A stretch of 64,000 nt of DNA, from NCBI GenBank assembly GCA_963821885.1, contig CAWGFN010000003.1:495928-559927 (forward strand). Reading direction: 5' to 3'. The translations under genes were made by a program, and so were the position numbers. The notes under the pieces were generated by a model that had not been told where the DNA came from, ran no database searches, and worked only from the letters and a program-made list of their open reading frames with translations. Shown one piece after another: positions 57,536 to 64,000 of the stretch; within the stretch, counting starts at the first letter, position 1, and every line of letters begins with the position of its first letter. Source of the stretch: Oleiagrimonas sp963821885. Its GTDB lineage: Bacteria; Pseudomonadota; Gammaproteobacteria; Xanthomonadales; Rhodanobacteraceae.

Positions 57536-58591
57536 TCAGCAGATGCGCGGCAGCTGTTCGCCGCTCAGCCAGTCGATCATGCGGTATCCGCCCAGCGGCG
57601 TGCGCATCTGCACGAAGTGATTCGGATCCTCGGTGACGTGGCCGATGCGCGCGGCCTCGCGACCCAGCGGATGGTCGTGCATCACCGCCAGCAGGTCCGC
57701 GGCGACGCCGGCGGCGCAGGCCAGCACCAGCTTGCCCTCGTTGGCCACGTTGAGCGGGTCGATGCCCAGCAGCTCGCAGGCCGCGCGCACATCCGGGCGC
57801 ACCGGGATGGCGGCCTCGTCGAGGACCACGCCGACGCCGGACTGGTGGGCGATCTCGTTGAGCGTGGCGGCCAGGCCGCCACGCGTGGGATCGCGCATGA
57901 AGCGCAGGGCATCGCCGCCGCGCGCCAGCAGCCGGCCGGCCAGGTCGTGCAGGGCGGCCGTGTCGGACTGGATGGGCGTGTCGAAGCCCAGGTTCTCGCG
58001 CTGGCTCATGATGGCCATGCCATGGTCGCCCACGGTGCCCGACAGCAGGATCGCATCGTCCGGCCGCGCCTGGTTGCCGGAGAGCGTGCACGCCGATTCG
58101 AGCACGCCGGCGCCGGTGGTGGTGATGAACACGCCGTCGCCCTTGCCGCGTTCGACCACCTTGGTGTCGCCGGCGACCAGCAGCACGCCGGCCTCGCGGC
58201 ACGCATGCGCCATCGACGCGGCGATGCGGTCGAGGTCGGCCAGCGGGAAGCCTTCCTCGAGCACGAAGCCCGCGGTCAGCCACAGCGGCCGCGCGCCCAT
58301 CATGGCGAGGTCGTTGACGGTGCCGTGCACGGCCAGGCAGCCGATGTCGCCGCCGGGGAAGAACAGCGGCGACACCACGTGGCTGTCGGTGGTCAGCACC
58401 AGGCGGCCCCCGGGGGCGGGCAGGACGGCGCCGTCGTCACCCTGGGCCAGGATGTCGTTGTCCAGGTGGCGCGCGAACAGCTCGCGCACCAGTTGCAGCA
58501 TGGCGCGTCCGCCGCCGCCGTGGCTGAGGTCGACATGGCCGCGCTTGATGTTCAGTGCGCGGGTGTATCCGGGCTTGACCTGTCCGCTCAT
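57536..58591 (-). CDS. hypE: Hydrogenase maturation protein HypE
   Basis: HypE dehydrates the thiocarboxamide on its own C-terminal Cys to a thiocyanate, from which HypC/HypD takes the cyanide ligand for the [NiFe] site. The 351-residue PurM-like protein has DDGAVLPAPGGRLVLTTDSHVV, GTVNDLAMMGARPLWL and GDTKVVERGKGDGVFI, and ends in the required PRIC with Cys351. Its ATG overlaps the hypD stop (ATGA). Confidence 0.97.
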   Translation of the reverse strand: MSGQVKPGYTRALNIKRGHVDLSHGGGGRAMLQLVRELFARHLDNDILAQGDDGAVLPAPGGRLVLTTDSHVVSPLFFPGGDIGCLAVHGTVNDLAMMGARPLWLTAGFVLEEGFPLADLDRIAASMAHACREAGVLLVAGDTKVVERGKGDGVFITTTGAGVLESACTLSGNQARPDDAILLSGTVGDHGMAIMSQRENLGFDTPIQSDTAALHDLAGRLLARGGDALRFMRDPTRGGLAATLNEIAHQSGVGVVLDEAAIPVRPDVRAACELLGIDPLNVANEGKLVLACAAGVAADLLAVMHDHPLGREAARIGHVTEDPNHFVQMRTPLGGYRMIDWLSGEQLPRIC

Positions 58592-59727
58592 GCGGCGCCT
58601 CGCTGCGCGTCCTTGTGACGTCCGTAGGTGTAGTGCGCCGCGCAGGCGCCCTCGGAGGACACCATGCACGAACCCATCGGCGATTCCGGCGTGCATACCG
58701 TGCCGAAGATCTTGCAGTCGGTGGGCTTCTTCAGGCCGCGCAGGATGGCGCCGCATTCGCAGGCGCGGTTGTCGGCGACCTTGCGATAGCCCAGCTCGAA
58801 GCGGCGTTCAGCGTCGAATGTCGCGAAACCTTCCCGCAGGCGCAGCGCGGACAGCGGGATCTCGCCCAGGCCCCGCCATTCGAAGCGCTCGCGCACCTCG
58901 AACACCCTTTCCATCATGGCCTGCGCCTTGCGGTTGCCGGCCGGGGTGACGGCGCGGGTGAACTCGTTCTCGACCTCGGCACGTCCTTCGTTGACCTGGC
59001 GCACCAGCATCAGGATGGCCTGCATCACGTCCAGCGGTTCGAAGCCGGCGATGACCACCGGCTTGCGCTTGGCGCGCGCGAATTCGGCGTACGGATCGCT
59101 GCCGATCACGATGGACACGTGCGCGGGTCCGACGAAACCATCCAGCGCCACGCCCCCGGGCGCCTCTTCCGGGCTGGCGTCGAGGATCGCGGTGATGGCC
59201 GCCGGCGTCAGCACGTGGCAGCACAGCACCGAGAAATTGCCCAGTCCCTCGGCCTCGGCCTGCAGTACCGCCGCCGCGGTGGGGGGCGTGGTGGTCTCGA
59301 AGCCGATGGCGAAGAACACCACTTCGCGGTCCGGATGCTCGCGCGCGATGCGCAGCGCGTCGTCGACCGCGTAGACCATGCGGATGTCGCCGCCGTTGGC
59401 CCGGGCGCGCATGAGGCTCAGGTCGCCGGAGGCCGGCACGCGCATGGTGTCCGCGTAGGTGCACACGATGGCGCGGTGCCCGAGCGCCAGTTCGATGGCC
59501 ATGTCGATGCGACCGATGGGCAGCACGCACACCGGGCAGCCGGGGCCGTGGATCATGCGCACGTTGTCCGGCAGCAGGTCGGGCACGCCGTAGCGGGCGA
59601 TGGCGTGGGTGTGGCCGCCGCAGAACTCCATGAAGCGGTATTCGCGGCCGGTGTCCGCGGCGGCGGCGATGGCGTGGGCCACCTTCCGGGCAAGGTCGCC
59701 GTCGCGGTATTCGTCGATGTATTTCAT
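58588..59727 (-). CDS. hypD: Hydrogenase maturation protein HypD
   Basis: HypD is the iron-sulfur scaffold on which Fe(CN)2CO is built together with HypC. The 379-residue protein has the family Cys motifs FMEFCGGHTHAIARYG, HGPGCPVCVLP and the C-terminal iron-sulfur cluster region ACECGAILRG with CKIFGTVCTPESPMGSCMVSSEGACAAHY. GFETTTPPTAAAV and GFVGPAHVSIVIGSDPY are further conserved blocks. It overlaps hypC upstream and hypE downstream by ATGA at each end. Confidence 0.97.
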   Translation of the reverse strand: MKYIDEYRDGDLARKVAHAIAAAADTGREYRFMEFCGGHTHAIARYGVPDLLPDNVRMIHGPGCPVCVLPIGRIDMAIELALGHRAIVCTYADTMRVPASGDLSLMRARANGGDIRMVYAVDDALRIAREHPDREVVFFAIGFETTTPPTAAAVLQAEAEGLGNFSVLCCHVLTPAAITAILDASPEEAPGGVALDGFVGPAHVSIVIGSDPYAEFARAKRKPVVIAGFEPLDVMQAILMLVRQVNEGRAEVENEFTRAVTPAGNRKAQAMMERVFEVRERFEWRGLGEIPLSALRLREGFATFDAERRFELGYRKVADNRACECGAILRGLKKPTDCKIFGTVCTPESPMGSCMVSSEGACAAHYTYGRHKDAQRGAA

Positions 59728-59957
59728 GCGCGATCCTCCGTGGCGGCGTCACTGTTTTCCATCAGTGCCAGGGTGGCCTCGGCCTGGGCCGGGTCGAGCC
59801 GGGTCAGGGCGTAGCCGACGTGGACGATGACGTAGTCGTCGACCGCGACGCCGTCGACCAGCGCCAGCGAGATGGTCTTGCGCACGCCGCCCAGTTCGAC
59901 GACGGCGTGTTGCTCACCATGGATTTCGACGACGCGGGCGGGCAGGGCCAGGCACAT
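59724..59957 (-). CDS. hypC: Hydrogenase maturation chaperone HypC/HupF
   Basis: HypC carries the iron centre between HypD and the hydrogenase large-subunit precursor. The 77-residue protein starts MCLALPARVVE, in which Cys2 is the essential ligand after Met removal, and has VDGVAVDDYVIVHVGYALTRLD, the family core. GAGGAAATG precedes the ATG. The start lies 12 bases after the hypF stop, and the stop overlaps hypD by ATGA. Because of its short length it is easy to overlook inside a longer open frame that runs through hypF. Confidence 0.95.
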   Translation of the reverse strand: MCLALPARVVEIHGEQHAVVELGGVRKTISLALVDGVAVDDYVIVHVGYALTRLDPAQAEATLALMENSDAATEDRA

Positions 59958-59968
59958 GATGCATTTCC

Positions 59969-62299
59969 TCAGGTTCGGTTTGCGGATGGCAGGCGGGCGA
60001 TCCATGCCTGCCCGAGGCTGACGGCGCCATCGCCCGGCGGCAGCGCCCGGGGTTCGAGCACCTCGAGGCCGCCGGCACGCAATCGCGTGCGCAGCGCATC
60101 GGACAGCAGGGTATTGAGCAGGCAGCCGCCGGCGACGGCCACGTGGTCGATGCGCTCGGCACGTGCCGCGCGCAGGGTCCAGTCGGCCAGCGCCCGTGCC
60201 AGGGTGGCGTGGAAGCGCGCGGCGGCTTCCCCGGTATCGCGCGCATCGTCCAGGCGACGCAGCGCCGGCAGCAGGTCCAGCGTGCCGCCGTCGATGGCAT
60301 GGCCGTCGGGCCAGGCATCGGCCGGTCCGTGTGCCGCCGCGACGGCCTCCAGGCGCATGGCGGCCTGTGCCTCGAAATCCATCACCTCGCACAGGCCGAG
60401 CAGCGCGGCGGCGGCGTCGAACCAGCGGCCGAGGCTGCTGGTGCCGGGGACCGTGGCGTCGCCCAGCAGCCAGCGTTGCAGCATCGGTGCCGCCGGTTGC
60501 GCAGGGAAACGCCCGGCGATGGCGTCGCCCCGGCCCATGGCGACGAGGGCGGCGGCCGCCATGCGCCAGGGCTCGCGGGCGGCGCGGTCGCCACCGGGCA
60601 GGGCCAGATGGCGCAGGTGTCCCAGGCGCCTGAAGCGTGTGCCGTCCACATGCAGCAGTTCGCCGCCCCAGGCGCCGCCGTCCTCGCCCAGGCCGATGCC
60701 ATCCAGCGCCAGCCCCAGCAACGGGCCGGCATGCCGATGCTCGGCGGCCACCGCGGCGATGTGGGCATGGTGGTGCTGGACGGCCAGCGTCGGCACCTGC
60801 AGGCGTTCGGCCAGCGTGTGGGCCAGACGCGTGCTGGCGAAATCCGGATGCAGGTCGTGGGCGATCAGGACCGGTTCCACCTGCAGCAGCCGGAGCAGGT
60901 GGTCGGTGGTCTGCCCGAGGGATTCGACGGTGGCCGCGTTGTCCAGCGTGCCGATGTGCTGCGAGACGAAGGCCTCGTGGTCGCGGGTCGCGCAGACCGT
61001 GTTCTTCATGTAGGCCCCCAGCGCCAGCACCGGCGGTCCGGAATCGCCCAGGGCGATGGCATCGGGAGCGTGGCCGCGCGCGCGCCGCACGAAGCGGGTC
61101 CGGCCATGGTGACATTGCACCACGCTGTCGTCGCAACGCACGACGATGTCGCGGTCGTGCACCAGCAGCGCGTCGGCGATGCCGCCGAGGCGTGCCACGG
61201 CCTCGTCGTTGCCGGCCACGATGGGTTCGCCGCCGGGGTTGGCGCTGGTCATCACCAGGGCCGGCGAATCGAATCGCTCGATCCAGTCCGTGCCGGCCGG
61301 CTGACCGGCGTATTCGTGGAACAGCAGGACATGCAGCGGGGTGTAGGGCAGCATCACCCCCAGGTACTGCATGCCGTCGGCCACGCCGGGCAGGGCATCC
61401 CCGCTGTCCGGCTTGCGCGGGAGCAGCACGATGGGATGCGCGGGGGAGCACAGCAGCGCGCGCGATGCCTCGTCGAGGTGCGCCAGTTTCTCCACCGAAC
61501 GCAGGTTGGCCAGCATCAGGGCAAAGGGCTTGGCCTCGCGCTGCTTGCGCCGGCGCAGGCGCTGCACGGTCGCGGCATGGCGCGCATCGCAGGCCAGGTG
61601 GAAGCCGCCCAGGCCCTTGATCGCGACGATGGCGCCGTCACGCAGCGCCGCCACGGCGGCGGCCAGCGGGTCGTCCGGCTGCTGGTCGCGACCCGCGGCA
61701 TCCAGCCAGCGCAGGCGCGGTCCGCAGTCGGGACAGGCGATGGGCTCGGCGTGGAATCGGCGATCGGCGGGGTCGCCGTATTCGCGGGCACACGCCGGGC
61801 ACAGGGCAAAGCCGGCCATGCTGGTTCGCGCGCGGTCGTAGGGCACGGCACGGGTGATGGTGTAGCGCGGGCCGCAGTGGGTGCAGTTGGTGAAGGCGTA
61901 GCGCCAGCGCCGGCTTGCCGGGTCGAGCATCTCGTCCAGGCAGGCCGCGCATACGCTGGTATCGGCGCCGATCATGGTATGCGCGGCGCCGTCCCGGCTG
62001 GGCAGGATCGCGAATCCCTCCTGCATGGATCCGGGGTGTTCGTCACGGGTCTCCAGGGCATCGATACGCGCGCGGGGCGGTGCCTCCGCGCGCAGGCGCT
62101 CGGTGAAGCGTTCGATCGCGGCTGCCTGGCCCTGCAGCACGATCTCCACGCCCTCGGCATCGTTCCGCACCCAGCCGTCCAGCGCCTCGTCGCGGGCCAG
62201 CCGCCACACGTGGGGACGAAAGCCCACGCCCTGCACCACGCCGCGCACGCGCAGGTGGCGTCGGGTGATGCCTGGCACGTGGCGGGCCGCGACGCTCAT
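59969..62299 (-). CDS. hypF: Carbamoyltransferase HypF
   Basis: HypF turns carbamoyl phosphate and ATP into a carbamoyl group that it loads onto HypE, the source of cyanide ligands. The 776-residue protein has four parts in order: an acylphosphatase domain (RGVVQGVGFRPHVWRLA), two zinc-finger pairs (CAACLDEM and CTHCGPRYTI; CPACAREYGD and CPDCGPRL), a YrdC-like domain (AIKGLGGFHLACDA, PIVLLPRKP) and a Kae1-like domain with the metal site VQHHHAHIAAVAAEH, ending in VAVAGGCLLNTLL. The reading frame is intact. The ATG at 62299 overlaps one of the two possible hypB stops. Confidence 0.97.
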   Translation of the reverse strand: MSVAARHVPGITRRHLRVRGVVQGVGFRPHVWRLARDEALDGWVRNDAEGVEIVLQGQAAAIERFTERLRAEAPPRARIDALETRDEHPGSMQEGFAILPSRDGAAHTMIGADTSVCAACLDEMLDPASRRWRYAFTNCTHCGPRYTITRAVPYDRARTSMAGFALCPACAREYGDPADRRFHAEPIACPDCGPRLRWLDAAGRDQQPDDPLAAAVAALRDGAIVAIKGLGGFHLACDARHAATVQRLRRRKQREAKPFALMLANLRSVEKLAHLDEASRALLCSPAHPIVLLPRKPDSGDALPGVADGMQYLGVMLPYTPLHVLLFHEYAGQPAGTDWIERFDSPALVMTSANPGGEPIVAGNDEAVARLGGIADALLVHDRDIVVRCDDSVVQCHHGRTRFVRRARGHAPDAIALGDSGPPVLALGAYMKNTVCATRDHEAFVSQHIGTLDNAATVESLGQTTDHLLRLLQVEPVLIAHDLHPDFASTRLAHTLAERLQVPTLAVQHHHAHIAAVAAEHRHAGPLLGLALDGIGLGEDGGAWGGELLHVDGTRFRRLGHLRHLALPGGDRAAREPWRMAAAALVAMGRGDAIAGRFPAQPAAPMLQRWLLGDATVPGTSSLGRWFDAAAALLGLCEVMDFEAQAAMRLEAVAAAHGPADAWPDGHAIDGGTLDLLPALRRLDDARDTGEAAARFHATLARALADWTLRAARAERIDHVAVAGGCLLNTLLSDALRTRLRAGGLEVLEPRALPPGDGAVSLGQAWIARLPSANRT

Positions 62300-62305
62300 G
62301 CCGGT

Positions 62306-63255
62306 TCAGCCGCGGGCGGCCAGTTGCGCCTCGAGTTCCTCGATGCGCCGCTGCAAGGCATCGATGTCTGCCGCTGCCGTTGCCGTGCGCGCTCGACGCC
62401 CTGGCGCAACCAGTCGAGCCAGGCATCGAACCCTTCGCCGGTCTCGGCCGACACCTTGAGGATCTCGAGATCCGGGTTGATCCGGTGGGCATGCGCGATG
62501 CACTGCTCGACATCGAACCGCAGGTGCGGCAGCAGGTCGATCTTGTTGAGCACCATCAGGTCGGCGGCGTTGAACATGTCCGGGTACTTGAGCGGCTTGT
62601 CCTCGCCCTCGGTCACGGAGAGCACCACCACCTTGTGCGCCTCGCCCAGGTCGAAGCCCGCGGGGCAGACCAGGTTGCCGACGTTCTCGATCAGCAGCAG
62701 GCTGCCGTCGTCCGGGACCAGTTGCTGCAGGGCGTGGCCGAGCATGTGCGCATCGAGATGGCAGCCCTTGCCGGTATTGATCTGCAGCGCCCGGCCCCGG
62801 TGGCGCGGATGCGATCGGCGTCGCGGTGGGTCTGCTGGTCGCCCTCGATCACGGCAACGGGCATCTCCTCGCGCAATGCCTCGATGGTGCGCACCAGCAG
62901 GCTGGTCTTGCCGGCGCCGGGGCTGGAGACCAGGTTGAGCGCGAACACGCCGTGATGGGCGAACCAGCGGCGATTTTCGGCGGCATGCGCGTTGTTGACC
63001 GACAGGATGTCCTGCTCGATGCGCACCATGCGTTCCTGGCTCATGCCCGGTGCATGGGCGTGGGCCGGGCCTTGGTCGAAGCGCAGGTCGCCGGCGTGTC
63101 CGTCGTGCTTGCCGGTGTGCGCGTGCCCGTGCTCATGGTCGTGATCGTGTCGTGTCATGTTCATCATGATCATGATCGTGATGCCGATGGATGTCCCGGC
63201 CGGCACCGGACTCGATGCGTGTTTCGCCTGATCCACAGCCGCATACCTTGCACAT
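62306..63255 (-). pseudogene. hypB: Hydrogenase nickel-incorporation GTPase HypB, three apparent frameshifts
   Basis: HypB is a GTPase that hands nickel to the hydrogenase with HypA. The family N-terminus MCKVCGCGSGETRIE starts at 63255 after GAGAGGCG. The His-rich segment starts in this frame and continues after a shift near 63141-63160 (extra base) as RHDHDHEHGHAHTGKHDGH. The G domain begins there (NLVSSPGAGKTSLLVRTIEAL, VIEGDQQTHRDADRI). A second shift (one base lost) near 62788-62794, in a run of G, leads to LGHALQQLV, LIENVGNLVCPAGFDLGE and NKIDLLPHL. A third (one base lost) at about 62370-62395 gives the coiled end DIDALQRRIEELEAQLA with stop at 62306. Without it the frame ends at 62296, overlapping hypF. 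The gene as given cannot make full HypB. Confidence 0.85.
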
Positions 63256-63266
63256 GACTACGCCTC

Positions 63267-63608
63267 TCAATGAACAGTCAGGTCCAGCACGCGCATGTCC
63301 AGCCCGCCGGTGGCCTGGACATGCGCGCCCGAACAGCGCGGGCAATCCGCGTAAAGGGTCGCGATCGGGACGGTCTGTCCGCAGTCGAGACAGAAGCCGC
63401 TTCCGGGCTTGATGTCGCATTCGATGGTCGCATCGCGCGCCACGCTCCGATGCAGCACGATCTGCAGGCAATGACGCAGCGCCTCGATCTCGACGCCGGC
63501 CAGGGCGCCGATTTCCAGCCGCACCGTACGCACACGTTCGAAGCCCTGGCGCTGTTGCGCCGTCTCGATGATGCCGAGCACCCTCTCGGCCAGTGACATC
63601 TCATGCAT
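63267..63608 (-). CDS. hypA: Hydrogenase nickel-incorporation protein HypA
   Basis: HypA binds nickel through its N-terminal MHEM motif and a zinc ion through two CxxC pairs. The 113-residue protein has MHEMSLAERVLGII at the start (His2 is the nickel ligand), then VRLEIGALAGVEIEALRHCL, and the zinc site CLDCGQTVPI and CPRCSGAHV. The reading frame is intact. It overlaps the end of the hupK-like gene by eight bases and precedes hypB by 11 bases. Confidence 0.96.
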   Translation of the reverse strand: MHEMSLAERVLGIIETAQQRQGFERVRTVRLEIGALAGVEIEALRHCLQIVLHRSVARDATIECDIKPGSGFCLDCGQTVPIATLYADCPRCSGAHVQATGGLDMRVLDLTVH

Positions 63609-64000
63609 GGCCTACCTCCACCGTGCAAGCATCGCAGGGGTCCAGTGCCAGCACCCAGGCCTGGATGCCGGCCGTCCGGTCGGCATCGTCGATGGCCCGG
63701 CGGCCCGTGACAACAGGCCGCGGGGATGGAAATTCCATTCCGTGGGGGCCAGCACGCGGTAGTCCCGGATTCGGCCGCCACGATCGCGCCAAATGCAGCA
63801 GCGGGCCGCGTGCTGTCTCCACCGCGGCGATGCCTTCCCCCGCGTCCGGCGACCAGGCGCGCAGGGCGTTGCCGACGAGTCGGCCGGCGGCCGCCATGGC
63901 CAGTTCGATCAGCCGCGCCAGCATGCGCGCGGCGGGGTGATTGCCGGACAACCGCAGCCACGCCCGCAGCAACGGATGCGCGCGCTGGCGCGTGAAGGCG
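63601..64000 (-). pseudogene. HupK/HoxV-like hydrogenase assembly protein, C-terminal part, two apparent frameshifts
   Basis: The gene runs off the right edge, so only its C-terminal end is present. Reading from the edge, one frame gives SGNHPAARMLARLIELAMAA and GIAAVETARGPLLHLA. A shift near 63778-63790 leads to DRGGRIRDYRVLAPTEWNFH followed by PRGLLSRA, and a second shift near 63691-63705 returns to AGIQAWVLALDPCDACTVEV with stop at 63601. The blocks match the C-terminal half of [NiFe]-hydrogenase large-subunit relatives. EWNFH and an end at DPCxxC-x-VEVGHA without a C-terminal peptide point to HupK/HoxV, which helps assembly, rather than the catalytic subunit. It overlaps hypA by eight bases. 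Confidence 0.65.

Noticed and set aside
62296..62380. Natural HypB end at 62296 with ATGA overlap to hypF
   Set aside because: The overlap is attractive, but the residues it implies (TSMPCSGASRNS) look non-coding, while the neighbouring frame gives a coiled DIDALQRRIEELEAQLA end. I kept the latter, with the first noted.

Overview
The window is GC-rich chromosomal DNA from a gammaproteobacterium, most likely of the order Xanthomonadales (Rhodanobacteraceae or Xanthomonadaceae). The evidence is gene order and family content: leuS-lptE-holA-nadD-rsfS-rlmH, maf-rng-yhdP-tldD, darP/pmbA, rpsB-tsf-pyrH-frr-uppS-cdsA-dxr-rseP-bamA-lpxD-fabZ-lpxA-lpxB-rnhB-dnaE-accA and map-glnD-dapD-dapE, together with a DUF1631/PilZ pair and a secreted S53 (sedolisin) protease. 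The species cannot be fixed from sequence reading alone. I found no rRNA, tRNA, CRISPR array, insertion sequence or prophage.

Layout. 1-1769: the end of a pqi-type lipid-transport operon (MCE protein and lipoprotein). 1884-7861: tRNA charging, LPS export, DNA polymerase delta, NAD synthesis and ribosome silencing/methylation. 7876-19926: a small membrane protein, maf, RNase G, the giant AsmA-like YhdP, TldD, a sedolisin behind a structured leader, DarP and PmbA. 20005-25357: a DUF4870 membrane protein, then on the minus strand ispA, xseB, a secreted His-tailed protein, tilS, a NYN-domain protein and accA. 25476-44012: the long minus-strand translation/envelope cluster from rpsB down to dnaE. 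44352-52652: plus-strand map, glnD, a periplasmic DsrE-like protein, dapD, an ArsC-like reductase, a frameshifted VIT/CCC1 transporter, a P-loop ATPase and dapE. 52678-55208: a PilZ protein translationally coupled to a DUF1631 protein, with a sigma-54-like promoter. 55493-56419: a serine/threonine dehydratase-like enzyme. 56463-64000: a minus-strand [NiFe]-hydrogenase maturation operon, hupK-like-hypA-hypB-hypF-hypC-hypD-hypE-nickel permease. Hydrogenase structural genes are not in the window and would be expected beyond the right edge.

How it works together. The centre joins ribosome biogenesis (S2, EF-Ts, RRF) to isoprenoid (Dxr, IspA), undecaprenyl (UppS), phospholipid (CdsA, AccA, FabZ) and lipid A (LpxD/A/B) synthesis and outer-membrane assembly (BamA, RseP, LptE, YhdP, PqiBC). 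DapD and DapE supply diaminopimelate; GlnD controls nitrogen signalling. The right end supplies nickel and active-site ligands to a hydrogenase.

Three genes (VIT transporter, hypB, hupK-like) can only be read through by changing frame, seven times in all. The many long intact genes around them suggest either local assembly indels or recent loss of these accessory functions. The most interesting non-routine signals are the sigma-54-like promoter before DUF1631/PilZ, the structured sedolisin leader, the histone-like Lys/Ala tail on ribosomal protein S2, and a recurring short hairpin directly behind several predicted -10 boxes.
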